Of a stretch of DNA of 64,000 bases, positions 20,482 to 30,312 are shown one piece after another. The position numbers and the translations under genes were made by a program. The notes beneath the pieces are model-generated. The model had not been told where the DNA came from and made no database searches. It saw nothing but the letters and a program-made list of their open reading frames with translations. The stretch lies in contig NZ_CP006720.1 in assembly GCF_000565195.1 (NCBI RefSeq), positions 248,001-312,000 on the forward strand. The letters are read 5' to 3'. Source of the stretch: Spiroplasma mirum ATCC 29335 (lineage in GTDB: Bacteria; Bacillota_I; Bacilli_A; Mycoplasmatales; Mycoplasmataceae). The stretch's first letter is position 1; each line of letters opens with the position of its first letter.

Positions 20482-20802
20482 ATGATAAAATTAAAATTTA
20501 AAAAAGGTGACTTAGTAAAAGTTATTTCTGGAAAACATAAAGGTGTTGAAGGTCCAATTATGAAAATCATTCGTGATAAAAACCGGGTTATAATTGAAGG
20601 AATTACTAATACTAAACATGTAAAACCTTCGCAAGACAATACTGAAGGGGGAATCCAAGCGGTTCCTGCTTCAATTCACATCTCAAATATTGCATTAATT
20701 GATCCTAAAAATAAAAAAGAAACCACAAAAATTAGTTATCAAATCAATGATAATGGTAAAAAAACAAGAATTGCTCGTAAATCAAAAGCACATTTGGCGT
20801 AA
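20482..20802 (+). CDS. rplX: 50S ribosomal protein uL24
   Basis: Assembly initiator with a KOW motif, 106 residues. The KOW segment is KKGDLVKVISGKHKGVEGPI, followed by VIIEGITNTKHVKPSQ and the conserved IHISNIALIDP. Normal length and position between rplN and rplE. Confidence 0.96.
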   Translation: MIKLKFKKGDLVKVISGKHKGVEGPIMKIIRDKNRVIIEGITNTKHVKPSQDNTEGGIQAVPASIHISNIALIDPKNKKETTKISYQINDNGKKTRIARKSKAHLA

Positions 20803-20824
20803 GAAAGGAATATCAAGATAAAAT

Positions 20825-21364
20825 ATGGAACGAATTGAAAAACGTTATAAAGAAGAAATTTTACCAGAGTTATTCAAAGAGCAAGGTTACCAATCAATTA
20901 TGCAAGTTCCGAAAGTTACAAAAATTGTAATTAATGTCGGAGCTGGAGATGCGACTCATAATTCAAAAGCAATTGAAGATGTTGTTAATGAGTTAAGTTT
21001 AATTGCCGGATTACGTCCAGTAGTAACCTTAGCAAAAGGTTCAATTGCTTCATTCAAATTACGGGAAGGAATGCCAATTGGGGCAAAAGTTACTCTTCGC
21101 GGAAAAAAAATGTACCAATTTTTAGATAAATTAATTAATATTGCCTTACCACGGGTAAGAGATTTCCGTGGTGTTAGCAAAGATGCTTTTGACGGCAGAG
21201 GAAATTATTCATTAGGAATTAAAGAACAAATCATTTTCCCAGAAATTGACTATGATAAAGTTAAAAAAATTCGGGGAATGGATATTACTATTGTAACAAG
21301 TGCCAACAAGAACGAAGATGCTTATGCATTATTGAAAAAAATGGGAATGCCATTTAAAAAATAG
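20825..21364 (+). CDS. rplE: 50S ribosomal protein uL5
   Basis: 5S rRNA-binding protein contacting P-site tRNA; 179 residues. Motifs: [54 protein letters not shown] and [20 protein letters not shown]. Complete, with GAAAGG upstream and uS14 11 bases downstream. Confidence 0.97.
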   Translation: MERIEKRYKEEILPELFKEQGYQSIMQVPKVTKIVINVGAGDATHNSKAIEDVVNELSLIAGLRPVVTLAKGSIASFKLREGMPIGAKVTLRGKKMYQFLDKLINIALPRVRDFRGVSKDAFDGRGNYSLGIKEQIIFPEIDYDKVKKIRGMDITIVTSANKNEDAYALLKKMGMPFKK

Positions 21365-21375
21365 GGGAAAGAAAC

Positions 21376-21561
21376 ATGGCTAAAAAATCATTAAAAGTTA
21401 AACAAGCTCGTCATCCAAAATTTAAAGTAAGAGGCTACACTCGTTGTGGAAACTGTGGACGTCCTCATGCGGTATTACGTAAATATAACTTATGTCGTTT
21501 ATGTTTTAGAGATTTAGCTTACAAGGGACAAATCCCAGGCGTTAGAAAAGCTTCATGATAG
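21376..21561 (+). CDS. rpsZ: 30S ribosomal protein uS14, zinc-binding type
   Basis: 61-residue uS14 of the zinc form: [12 protein letters not shown] and [10 protein letters not shown] give two CxxC pairs. The last codon before TAG is TGA, restoring the universal ending KASW; without code 4 the protein would lose its terminal Trp. Assembles in the head with uS3 and uS10. Confidence 0.96.
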
Positions 21562-21580
21562 AAAGAGAGACTAGATAATT

Positions 21581-21970
21581 ATGATGATCGATCCAATTGC
21601 TGATATGTTAACAAGAATCAGAAATGCTAACCAACGGCTACATAAAAGTGTCGTAATGCCAGCAAGTAAAATGAAAGTTAAATTAGCTGAAATTTTAAAA
21701 TCAGAAGGTTACATTGAAGATTTTAAAATAACAGGAGAAGTTAAAAAAGAATTAAGTATCTTGCTAAAATATAAAGGAAAAACAAAAGTTATTTCAGGGT
21801 TAAAAAGAATTTCAAAACCAGGACTACGAGTTTATGTAACTGTTGATAGAGTACCTCAAGTATTAAATGGATTAGGGATTGCAATCATTTCAACTAGCCA
21901 AGGGGTTATGACGGATAAAATGGCAAAACAAGCTCACCTCGGTGGAGAAGTTATTGCTTATGTGTGATAG
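21581..21970 (+). CDS. rpsH: 30S ribosomal protein uS8
   Basis: Binds the central domain of 16S rRNA and, in other bacteria, its own spc mRNA; 129 residues. [16 protein letters not shown] opens the protein; the end [27 protein letters not shown] has its last Trp as TGA before TAG. Two adjacent ATG codons (21581, 21584) can start it. Confidence 0.96.
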
Positions 21971-21990
21971 AAAGTTGCAGAGGTAGCAAA

Positions 21991-22530
21991 ATGTCTCGAA
22001 TTGGAAATCGTGAATTAAAAATTCCAACCGGTGTTGAAGTTACAGTCCAACCAAATAATGTTATTGTTAAAGGCACAAAAGGACAATTAGAACAAAAAAT
22101 TCCTAATGTTATCAAAGTCGAAGCAAAAGATGGGGTTGTTAAAACAACCAGAGTTAACGAAGTTAAACATACTAAACAATTACACGGAACTATCAATTCA
22201 TTAATCCAAGGAATGATCCAGGGAGTTAGTGTCGGGTTCAAAAAAGAATTAGAAATCTCAGGGGTTGGTTACAAAGCTAACTTACAAGGTGATAAACTAA
22301 TGTTAAACTTAGGGTTCTCCCATCCAATTGAATACCATATTCCAAAAGGGATTACCCTAACCGTTCCAAAACCAACGCAAATTACGGTGGAAGGAATTTC
22401 AAAACAATTAGTAGGTGAAGTTGCTGCTAATATTAGAAACTTTAAAAAACCAGAACCTTATAAAGGGAAAGGGATTAAATATAAAAATGAACACATTATT
22501 CGTAAAGAAGGAAAATCAGCTGGTAAATAA
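21991..22530 (+). CDS. rplF: 50S ribosomal protein uL6
   Basis: Large-subunit protein near the factor-binding site, 179 residues of two related folds. It begins [15 protein letters not shown]; the second half has [18 protein letters not shown] and the conserved [15 protein letters not shown]. The reading frame is open 9 codons upstream, but AGAGG at 21979 and homology fix the start at 21991. Confidence 0.97.
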   Translation: MSRIGNRELKIPTGVEVTVQPNNVIVKGTKGQLEQKIPNVIKVEAKDGVVKTTRVNEVKHTKQLHGTINSLIQGMIQGVSVGFKKELEISGVGYKANLQGDKLMLNLGFSHPIEYHIPKGITLTVPKPTQITVEGISKQLVGEVAANIRNFKKPEPYKGKGIKYKNEHIIRKEGKSAGK

Positions 22531-22551
22531 CAGCAGGGAAGGAAAGAGAAG

Positions 22552-22908
22552 ATGAATAGCAACTCACGTAGTAATAATCGTAAAAAAAGACATTATCGTG
22601 TGCGTAACAAAATTTCTGGAACCTCACAACGACCAAGATTGAATGTGTTCAAATCAAACGGCCACTTTTATGCCCAATTGATTGATGATGTGAAACAAAC
22701 AACTCTTGCTTCTGCATCAACTTTAAAAATGAAAGATTTAAAATCAACTTCAAACATCGCTGCTGCTGAACAAGTAGGAGCTGAAATTGCTAAATTAGCA
22801 ATTGCTAAAAAAGTTACCAATGTCGTATTTGATCGTAGTGGGTATTTATACCACGGAAAAGTAAAAGCATTTGCAGAAGCCGCCCGTAAAGCTGGCTTAA
22901 AATTCTAA
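22552..22908 (+). CDS. rplR: 50S ribosomal protein uL18
   Basis: 5S rRNA partner of uL5, 118 residues. The basic N terminus ([18 protein letters not shown]) leads to [20 protein letters not shown] and the closing [20 protein letters not shown], all characteristic. Eighteen bases, with a ribosome site, precede rpsE. Confidence 0.97.
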   Translation: MNSNSRSNNRKKRHYRVRNKISGTSQRPRLNVFKSNGHFYAQLIDDVKQTTLASASTLKMKDLKSTSNIAAAEQVGAEIAKLAIAKKVTNVVFDRSGYLYHGKVKAFAEAARKAGLKF

Positions 22909-22926
22909 TAAAGGAGAAAGAAAATA

Positions 22927-23535
22927 ATGGCAGAAAATAAAGAAGCATTAGCAGTTAATACTAATGAACAAGGAAAACCAGCTGGACAAGCACCCGTAAA
23001 ACCGCACCAAGAAGGAAAACCAAATTTCCACCAAAACAAACCTTTTAATAAACAAGACAACATGTTTGAAGAAAAAGTTGTTGCGATTAACCGGGTTACA
23101 AAAGTAACGAAGGGTGGTCGTCACTTTCGCTTCGCCGCTGTTGTTGTGATTGGTGATAAAAAAGGAAAAGTTGGCTTTGGAACTGGAAAAGCTAATGAAG
23201 TGCCTGATGCAATTAAAAAAGCAATTAAAGAGGCTAAAAAACAATTAGTAAAAGTTCCAATTGTGGGAACAACAATTCCTCATGAAGTTATTGGCCACTT
23301 TGGGGCTGGGAAAGTGATGATGAAACCAGCCAAAAAAGGGACGGGAGTAATTGCTGGGGGACCAGTGCGTGCTGTGATTGAACTTTCAGGATTAGCAGAT
23401 GTTTATACGAAATCATTAGGATCAAATACCCCAATTAATATTTTACGAGCAGCTTTTGAGGGATTCAAAGAATTAAGAACGGCGGACCAAATTGCCAAAT
23501 TACGTGGTAAAACACCAGAAGAATTAATAGGATAA
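22927..23535 (+). CDS. rpsE: 30S ribosomal protein uS5 with N-terminal extension
   Basis: Fidelity protein at the mRNA entry channel, 202 residues against about 165 usually. The extra part is N-terminal: residues 1-45 are Gln/Pro/Asn/Lys-rich ([17 protein letters not shown]) and look disordered. The normal fold begins at [19 protein letters not shown] and includes [37 protein letters not shown] and [19 protein letters not shown] lies 9 bases before ATG 22927, so the extension is real. No rpmD (uL30) follows; rplO starts 13 bases later. Confidence 0.96.
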   Translation: MAENKEALAVNTNEQGKPAGQAPVKPHQEGKPNFHQNKPFNKQDNMFEEKVVAINRVTKVTKGGRHFRFAAVVVIGDKKGKVGFGTGKANEVPDAIKKAIKEAKKQLVKVPIVGTTIPHEVIGHFGAGKVMMKPAKKGTGVIAGGPVRAVIELSGLADVYTKSLGSNTPINILRAAFEGFKELRTADQIAKLRGKTPEELIG

Positions 23536-23548
23536 GGAGCTTATATTA

Positions 23549-23986
23549 ATGAAATTACATGAATTAAAATATAGTGATGGCGCTCGTCATGAGAAAAAAC
23601 GCTTAGGACGAGGAACATCTTCAGGAACTGGGAAAACTTCTGGAAAAGGTAATAAAGGTCAAAATGCTCGTACTGGTGGAGGAGTGCGCCCCGGATTTGA
23701 AGGGGGACAAACTCCAATCTTTCGAAGAATTCCTAAAGTAGGATTCACCAATATTAATACCAAAAACTATACAATCTTTAATTTAAAAGATTTAGAAAAA
23801 TTAAATGTTAGTGAAATTAATCACCAAACATTAGCTCAAAAAAAATTAATTAAATCAGAAAAAGAATTAATTAAAATCTTAGGTAGTGGTACAATATCTA
23901 AGAGCGTCAATGTCAAAACAAATAAAATTTCAAAAGCAGCCCAACAAGCAATTGAAGCGGCTGGAGGGAAAGTAGAGGTAATATAA
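23549..23986 (+). CDS. rplO: 50S ribosomal protein uL15
   Basis: Late assembly protein, 145 residues. The Gly/Arg-rich N-terminal arm ([38 protein letters not shown]) threads into 23S rRNA, and the globular end carries [18 protein letters not shown]. secY begins 2 bases after its stop. Confidence 0.97.
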   Translation: MKLHELKYSDGARHEKKRLGRGTSSGTGKTSGKGNKGQNARTGGGVRPGFEGGQTPIFRRIPKVGFTNINTKNYTIFNLKDLEKLNVSEINHQTLAQKKLIKSEKELIKILGSGTISKSVNVKTNKISKAAQQAIEAAGGKVEVI

Positions 23987-23988
23987 TA

Positions 23989-25416
23989 GTGAAAACCAAA
24001 GCTAAAAAAAGAAAGGCCAAGAAAGCAGCACAAGTTGATCTTGTCAAATCAAATAATTTTTTTGTAAAAAACAAAGATCTAATTAAAAGAATTGCTTTCA
24101 CCCTAATTGTTTTAGTCGTAATTCGGTTAGGAAGTTATTTGACCGTGCCCGGAGTTACCGTTAGTCCTAATATTCAAGATTTATCAAATACTGATCAGTT
24201 CTTCAGTTTAATCTCAATGTTAGGGGGAGGAACTTTAGGAAAATTTTCAATTTTAGCTTTAGGAGTTTCGCCATATATTACTGCCTCAATTATTGTCCAG
24301 TTGTTATCAACGGATGTGATTCAACCATTATCGCGCTGAGCGAAGGGTGGGGAAAAAGGTCGTAAAAAATTAGACCGCTTAACGAAATGATTAACAATTC
24401 CCTTTGCAATTATGCAGGGGGTAGCCACAATCTTTACGATGGCGAACCAGGGAATTATTAGTCCGAAGTGATTAACTAATGATTTTGGAACCGGAAGCCC
24501 AATTTTCTACTACATTTTAGTTCCGTGTGCTTTAATTGCCGGAACCATGTTTATGTTATGAATTGCTGATCAAATCACAATTCGTGGAATTGGAAACGGA
24601 GTTTCAATCATTATTTTCGCTGGAATTGTGGCAAAGTTACCAAGTAACTTAGAAACAACCTTTAAGTTTTGAATTTCTGGTCAAGAAGACATTAACCTAT
24701 TATTTGATGGGATTTTAAAATTCCTCGTTTATGTGGTGATGTTCTTATTAGTAATTTTGTTTGTCGTTATGCTAAATGAATCAGAACGAAAACTACCAAT
24801 TCAACAAACCGGAAGTGGACTGTCCTCGGGCGGCGAACAGAACAAACCCTTCTTGCCGTTAAAAATTAACTCGGCTGGGGTAATTCCTGTTATTTTTGCC
24901 TCAGCTTTAATTTCCGCTCCAATTACAGTTTCACAAATTATTAGTGTTTCAAACCCTAATAACGGGTTTGTCCAGTTTACGAATAATTACTTATCATTTT
25001 CAACTTGACCAGGAATTATTATTTATGCTATTTTAACAATTCTTTTCACATTCTTGTATTCACAAGTGCAAATGAATCCTGAAAAAATTGCTGAAAACTT
25101 TCAAAAGGCGGGAACTTTTATTCCCAGTGTGCGACCAGGGAAGGAAACTGAAAAATATATTAAGGGAACAATTAACCGCTTAAGTATTTTAGGGTCAATC
25201 TTCTTAGCCGCCATTGCGATTTTACCATATGTTATTAGCAAACTAACTAGTTTACCAAGTGCCTTAGCAATTGGGGGAACTGGATTAATTATTATGGTGT
25301 CAGTTGCGTTAGAAACAATGCGTCAAATTAAAGGGCGAATTACGCAACAAGCCTTCATTGATAAAAAATCACAAAGTTTGAACCAAGATTCAAATGATAA
25401 TTCATACTTGTGATAA
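23989..25416 (+). CDS. secY: Protein translocase subunit SecY
   Basis: Central pore of the Sec translocon, 475 residues with ten hydrophobic segments. GTG 23989 is the start; AGAGG lies 11 bases upstream inside rplO. The basic N-terminal tail of about 30 residues precedes TM1. Conserved motifs are the plug-region start ([11 protein letters not shown]), [34 protein letters not shown] and the cytoplasmic loop [22 protein letters not shown] that contacts SecA and the ribosome. Many Trp are TGA, the last just before TAA. It is the fixed neighbour of adk in this cluster. Confidence 0.97.
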
Positions 25417-25437
25417 GAAAGGTGTGTTATTAATTTT

Positions 25438-26076
25438 ATGGGTAATATTATATTATTAGGAGCACCAGGCAGTGGGAAGGGAACCCAATCAGAAAAAATT
25501 ATTGCTCAGTTTGGCTATAACCATGTCTCAACTGGTGATATTATTCGAGACAATATTCGTAATAACACCGCGAAGGGAAACTTAGCTAAAAAATATTCTG
25601 AACAAGGGAAACTAGTTCCTGATGACTTAATGATTGAGATGCTAGAAGATTATTTACAAACAGTTCAGGGCGGAATTATTTGAGATGGCTTTCCCCGCAC
25701 TGTTAATCAAGCCGAAAAACTAGATGAATTATTAGCAAAACGAAATGCTAAAGTTGATCATACGCTATACTTTGAAATCGCGGAATCAAAACTAATCGAT
25801 CGGATTATGGGACGATTAATATGTCCAACTTGTAAAAGAACTTATCACATTACATTCCATCCTCCGAAAGTGGCTGGAATTTGTGATTATGATCAAACCC
25901 CACTAGTTCGTCGCGCGGATGATACCGCTGAAAAAGTACAGGTAAGATTAGCAGAATATAAACGAGATACTGAACCATTAGTTCAATATTATCTTAATAA
26001 GCAAAACTTATCAGTTATTGATGCTGATATGGAAGGTGACGCTGTTTGAAATCAAATAGTTGCAATTATTAAGTAA
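25438..26076 (+). CDS. adk: Adenylate kinase with zinc-binding lid
   Basis: Converts AMP and ATP to two ADP in the cytosol, 212 residues. The P-loop is GAPGSGKGT (about 7-15), the AMP-binding region has STGDIIR and WDGFPRT, with W by TGA. The lid is the long zinc form: CPTC at the beginning and CDYD at the end of the lid, i.e. three Cys plus Asp as in Bacillus. map, which usually follows adk in this cluster, is missing here; infA comes next. Confidence 0.96.
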
Positions 26077-26099
26077 CAAAAGAGATTGGAGGTAATAAA

Positions 26100-26318
26100 A
26101 TGGCTAAATCTGATTTACTAGATGTTCAAGGAAAAGTTTTAGAAGTATTACCAAATACAATGTTTAAGGTCGAATTAGAAAACGGCGCAGTTATTTTAGC
26201 TCACGTCTCTGGTAAAATTCGTATGAATTACATTCGCATTTTACCGGGCGATTTAGTAACTGTCGAAATGTCACCATATGATTTAGAACGTGGGCGTATT
26301 GTCTTTCGACACAAATAA
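26100..26318 (+). CDS. infA: Translation initiation factor IF-1
   Basis: 72-residue OB-fold factor that blocks the A site during initiation. It reads [20 protein letters not shown], then [28 protein letters not shown] and [15 protein letters not shown], all typical. The site TTGGAGG lies 7 bases upstream. The usual E-x-x-G-x-V element is DVQGKV here. Confidence 0.97.
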   Translation: MAKSDLLDVQGKVLEVLPNTMFKVELENGAVILAHVSGKIRMNYIRILPGDLVTVEMSPYDLERGRIVFRHK

Positions 26319-26344
26319 ATTAAGTTTGAGGAGGAGTATGCACG

Positions 26345-26458
26345 ATGAAAGTACTATCATCAGTCAAAAAAATTTGCGACAAATGTCGGGTAATTAGAAG
26401 AAAAAATCGCGTTATGATAATCTGTCAACAACCAAAACACAAGCAAAGACAGGGATAA
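26345..26458 (+). CDS. rpmJ: 50S ribosomal protein bL36
   Basis: 37-residue zinc protein: [17 protein letters not shown], then [11 protein letters not shown] gives the C-x2-C-x12-C-x4-H metal site. Start ATG 26345; an earlier ATG at 26338 is out of frame. Between infA and rpsM as in nearly all Firmicutes and Mollicutes. Confidence 0.96.
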   Translation: MKVLSSVKKICDKCRVIRRKNRVMIICQQPKHKQRQG

Positions 26459-26476
26459 AAGGAGGAAAATAGAAGC

Positions 26477-26842
26477 ATGGCACGTATTGGAGGAGTCGAT
26501 ATTCCAAATGATAAAAGAGTAGTTATTGCCTTAACTTATATCTTTGGAATTGGAAAACCACTATCTCAACAAATCTTAGCAGATTCTAAAATCTCAGAAG
26601 ATGTACGAGTAAAAGATTTATCAGAAGAAGAATTAACTAAAATTAGAAATGAAATTGCAAAATACAAAACCGAAGGGGACTTACGTCGTGAAGTTGCCCT
26701 AAATATTAAACGATTGATGGAAATTGGAAGTTACCGGGGAATGTGCCACCGTAAAGGGTTACCAGTTAGAGGCCAATCAACAAAACAAAATGCGCGTACT
26801 GCTAAGGGACCACGAAAAACAGTAGCGAATAAGAAAAAATAG
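26477..26842 (+). CDS. rpsM: 30S ribosomal protein uS13
   Basis: Head protein bridging to the large subunit and contacting P-site tRNA; 121 residues. [20 protein letters not shown] opens it, and the C-terminal [20 protein letters not shown] followed by [11 protein letters not shown] is the tRNA-facing basic tail. AAAGGAGG is 9 bases upstream. Confidence 0.97.
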   Translation: MARIGGVDIPNDKRVVIALTYIFGIGKPLSQQILADSKISEDVRVKDLSEEELTKIRNEIAKYKTEGDLRREVALNIKRLMEIGSYRGMCHRKGLPVRGQSTKQNARTAKGPRKTVANKKK

Positions 26843-26855
26843 AGGAGTGTAAATT

Positions 26856-27245
26856 ATGGCTGTTAAAAAAGTAACTAATAAGAAAAAAGTTAAAAAAAAT
26901 ATTAATAAAGGTGTAGCCCACATTCACTCAAGTTTCAATAACACAATTGTTACTATTTCCGATGAAGGCGGGAATGTAATTTCATGATCATCAGCAGGAG
27001 CAATGGGATTTAAAGGAAGTAAAAAATCAACCCCATATGCTGCGCAAATGGTTGCCGAAGCGGCGGGAAAAGCTAGTCAAGAACACGGAATGCACAGCAT
27101 TCAAGTTGAAGTAAAAGGACCAGGTCCGGGTCGAGACGCGGCAGTAAGAAGTTTACAAGCAATTGGGTTAGAGATTACTTCAATTAAAGATGTAACTCCA
27201 ATTCCTCATAATGGGGCTCGCCCACCAAAAAGACCACGAGGATAA
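26856..27245 (+). CDS. rpsK: 30S ribosomal protein uS11
   Basis: Platform protein near the E site, 129 residues. The core is [17 protein letters not shown], then [20 protein letters not shown] (Trp by TGA) and [20 protein letters not shown] at the end. The start ATG 26856 lies behind GAGGAG. Confidence 0.97.
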
Positions 27246-27261
27246 GGAGAGTGATAGTTAG

Positions 27262-28215
27262 ATGAAACAATTTATTAGACCAGAATTTAAATTAGAAGTG
27301 GAAGACAAATCAAACAATTATGGAAAATTTTTAGTTGAACCATTAGAACGTGGATTTGGAATTACCCTGGGAAATGCATTGCGCAGAACATTGTTATCTT
27401 CAACACCCGGGGCGGCAGTGTTTGCCATCCGTATTAAAGGAGCCTCACATGAATTTACCGCAATTCCCGGTATTGTCGAACATGTTACGAAAATTATTTT
27501 AAATATTAAAAACCTTGTGTTAAAAATTGATCAAAATATTATTCCCGATGGGGAGTCAGTAATTTTAAAAATTAATTCTAACAAGGAAGGTGATGTGTTA
27601 GCAAAAGATATTGAATTACCAGCCGGTGTTGAAGTAATCAATACGGATTTACATATTGCCACAATTGCGAAGGGTGGAGAATTAAACTTAGAATTACATG
27701 CTCGTAATTCTCGGGGATATAAATCATTTAATGATAATAAAAAAGAAAAGAAATATGCGGACTTAATTGTCATTGATTCAAACTATTCACCAGTGCAAAA
27801 GGTTTCTTATACGGTGGAACCAACCAAAGTAGGAAAAAATGCTGATTTAGAAAAATTAGAAATTGAAGTCCAAACTGATAGTTCAATTACACCGGTTAAT
27901 GCTATTGCAATGGCGGGTAAAATTTTATCGGAACACTTAGAATTCTTTATTAACTTAAATGAAGCAATCAAAACAACCCAAGTTATTTCATCTGAAACTG
28001 AAAAAGAAGAAGATGAATTAGATCGTAGTATTGATGAGTTAGAATTTACTCAGCGTTCACAAAACTGTTTGAAACGTGCTAAAATTGAAACACTTCGTGA
28101 TCTAATATCAAAAACCGAAGAAGAAATCCAAGAAATTCGAAACTTAGGTAAAAAATCATTAACTGAAATTAAAGAAAAAGTAGCCGCTTTAGGTTTATAT
28201 TTTAGAAGAGATTAA
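27262..28215 (+). CDS. rpoA: DNA-directed RNA polymerase subunit alpha
   Basis: Assembly platform of RNA polymerase, 317 residues. The N-terminal dimerisation domain has VEPLERGFGITLGNALRR and SSTPGAAV; the middle shows AKGGELNLELHARNSRGY. A flexible Glu-rich linker (SSETEKEEDELD) leads to the C-terminal DNA/activator-binding domain (CLKRAKIETLRDLIS, IRNLGKKSLTEIKEKV). Both domains are complete. AAGGAG upstream. Confidence 0.97.
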   Translation: MKQFIRPEFKLEVEDKSNNYGKFLVEPLERGFGITLGNALRRTLLSSTPGAAVFAIRIKGASHEFTAIPGIVEHVTKIILNIKNLVLKIDQNIIPDGESVILKINSNKEGDVLAKDIELPAGVEVINTDLHIATIAKGGELNLELHARNSRGYKSFNDNKKEKKYADLIVIDSNYSPVQKVSYTVEPTKVGKNADLEKLEIEVQTDSSITPVNAIAMAGKILSEHLEFFINLNEAIKTTQVISSETEKEEDELDRSIDELEFTQRSQNCLKRAKIETLRDLISKTEEEIQEIRNLGKKSLTEIKEKVAALGLYFRRD

Positions 28216-28235
28216 ACAGAAAGGAGCAACAATTC

Positions 28236-28595
28236 ATGTCATATCAACAAAAAAGAGGTAAAAATACATCATGACGCAATGGTTTAATGCGCAATCTTGC
28301 AACGGAGTTAATTATTAACGAAAGATTAGAAGTAACAGAAACCAGAGCAAAAGAATTGCGTTGCCATGTTGACAAATTAATTACCTTAGGAAAACGTCAA
28401 GATTTACATGCTCGTCGAAGAGCGGCTAGTTTCTTAAGAGATATTGAAGCAAACGAAAAAGAAACGGCTTTACAAAAATTATTTAATGGCATTGCCAAAA
28501 AATACAAGGATCGCAATGGTGGTTATACCCGAATTTTAAAATTAGATAATCGTCGTGGTGATAACGCCCCAATGGTAATCATTGAATTAGTATAA
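28236..28595 (+). CDS. rplQ: 50S ribosomal protein bL17
   Basis: Last gene of the cluster, 119 residues. [20 protein letters not shown] (Trp by TGA) and [20 protein letters not shown], then the end [18 protein letters not shown] are family marks. A terminator follows 14 bases after the stop. The ecf genes that often follow rplQ in Firmicutes are instead 24 kb upstream. Confidence 0.97.
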
Positions 28596-28608
28596 GCAAC
28601 CTTTTTAG

Positions 28609-28639
28609 CTAATGGTCCCACGTGGCTATTAGTTTTTTC
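28609..28639 (+). terminator. Terminator of the ribosomal cluster
   Basis: CTAATGGTC pairs with GGCTATTAG (two G-T pairs), six-base loop, followed by six T. Confidence 0.75.
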
Positions 28640-28649
28640 TTTCTTATGT

Positions 28650-28655
28650 TATGAT
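28650..28655 (+). promoter_or_regulatory. -10 box of map
   Basis: TATGAT between the rplQ terminator and map, 26 bases from the start; supports separate transcription of map. Confidence 0.45.
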
Positions 28656-28681
28656 AGATAAGTAGAAAAGATGGTGAAAAA

Positions 28682-29425
28682 ATGATAACCTTGAAATCAA
28701 GTGAAGATTTAGTCAAAATGCGGGTTGCTTGTAATGTGTTAAAATTAGTCCACCAGGAATTACGAGCAATGATTAAACCAGGAATAACCGGGGTGGAACT
28801 GGACAAAAGAGCGGAAGAAATTATTCACCAGCACCAGTGCCAACCAAATTTTAAAGGTTTATATGGTTTTCCCGCCACAATTTGTGTGTCAATTAATGAT
28901 GTTTTAGTCCACGGCATTCCTAATAATACACCCCTGAAAAATGGTGATTTAGTGTCAATTGATGCTGGGTGTGCCTACCAAGGGTTTAATAGTGATGGTG
29001 CTTTTACAATGATTGTGGGAGAACCGCTAAGTGACTTACACCAGCAACTAGTGGATATTACAAAAAATGCGTTAGACCACGCAATTGCAATTCTAAAACC
29101 AGGAGTTCGGATTGGTGATATTGGCCATGTTATTCAAGAATATGTCGAAGGGAATGGTTTTTTCTTGCCCCAAGAATTTACTGGTCATGGAATCGGAAAA
29201 GAATTGCATGAAGATCCCCACATCCCCAATGTTGGCGAACCCCACACGGGTTTACGTTTGCAAGCAGGAATGACAATTTGTATTGAACCAATGGTCCAAA
29301 TTGGAACCGCAAAAATTAAAATGCTTAGTGATGGATGAACCCCTGTTTCGGTTAATGGGTTGCCAAGTGCCCATTTTGAACACACTATTTTGATTACCGA
29401 GACTGGACATGAAGTTTTAACTTAA
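28682..29425 (+). CDS. map: Methionine aminopeptidase type I
   Basis: Removes the initiator Met from new proteins; 247 residues. The metal ligands are in SIDAG and NSDGAFT (two Asp), GHGIG (His), CIEPM and FEHT (two Glu), and the substrate His lies in VHGIPN. A Trp by TGA precedes the last third. It is normally between adk and infA; here it sits as a single gene after rplQ with its own promoter and terminator. Confidence 0.96.
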
Positions 29426-29441
29426 TGTGTTTTAATAATCA

Positions 29442-29468
29442 AAAATCTAGTTTTTAACTAGATTTTTT
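29442..29468 (+). terminator. Terminator of map
   Basis: AAAATCTAGTT pairs with AACTAGATTTT around a TTT loop, T run at the end. Confidence 0.8.
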
Positions 29469-29534
29469 AATTTTTACATTAAAATTTTTTAAAAATCTCT
29501 AATTTTTGCCCTTTTTATCTGATTAAATTAATGT

Positions 29535-29540
29535 TATAAT
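29535..29540 (+). promoter_or_regulatory. -10 box of the membrane protein-permease-lipoprotein unit
   Basis: TATAAT 24 bases before ATG 29564. The -35 is uncertain (TTGCCC at 29506 is too far). Confidence 0.45.
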
Positions 29541-29563
29541 AAATTAACTCTTACTAGGAGGCT

Positions 29564-30274
29564 ATGAAAAAAATGAAAGTTAATTTTAAGCAATTTTATC
29601 GTGGTTTTATTAGTACTATTTTAGCTTTATTTAGTGCTTATATTTTAATTTCTTCATCATTTTCAATAATTTATCCCCAGGGAAAACTTAATTTTGTTAA
29701 TATTATTTTAAATTTAACTTATTTAGTTTTCGTTAGTTTTGTGATGTTATTTTTTGTCGGTATTTTATTACAAATTATGTTGAATTTTAAAACTTATCAG
29801 CACCAAGCAAATATTCAATGAAAACAAGTTCTAAAAGTTAATTGATTAATTATTATTTTATGAATTTTTAACTTATCATTATTTTCATACTGTTTATATG
29901 TTACTGTTATTTACAATAATTATTTTGATAAACATTTTTATCAAACCTTTTTAATTTCTTTTTATTTGTTCTATGGAATTTTTTCAATCGGATTTGTCAT
30001 CACTTTAGTATTATTTCGAATTTATATCGCTTGAATTAAAGATATCAGCAATATTACTGATTTAAATAATTTGACAATTTTAAAATATTTAGCTCACGAT
30101 GATTTAGTTAAAACAGCACCATATAATTTTACGATTACTTTCCCCAATATTTATGAACTACCAATTGCGTGGTTTTTACTAGAAGAAGCTAAATTAATTA
30201 GTAATTTGCGAAAAACGCATTTATTAACCCAGTTTAAAAAACAAACAACACCACCACATCTTTTTTGTTTTTAA
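29564..30274 (+). CDS. Integral membrane protein of unknown function
   Basis: 236 residues with four hydrophobic segments (about 13-38, 46-72, 94-112 and 125-152), a basic N terminus and a soluble C-terminal third. Four TGA tryptophans lie at 29819-30033. AGGAGG stands 5 bases from the start. No family recognised. It lies 38 bases before a large FtsX-type permease with no terminator between, so the two are probably co-transcribed and may work together. Confidence 0.75.
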
Positions 30275-30312
30275 TTTATTAAGCAAAAAATAAAAAGAAG
30301 GTGAAAAGAATA

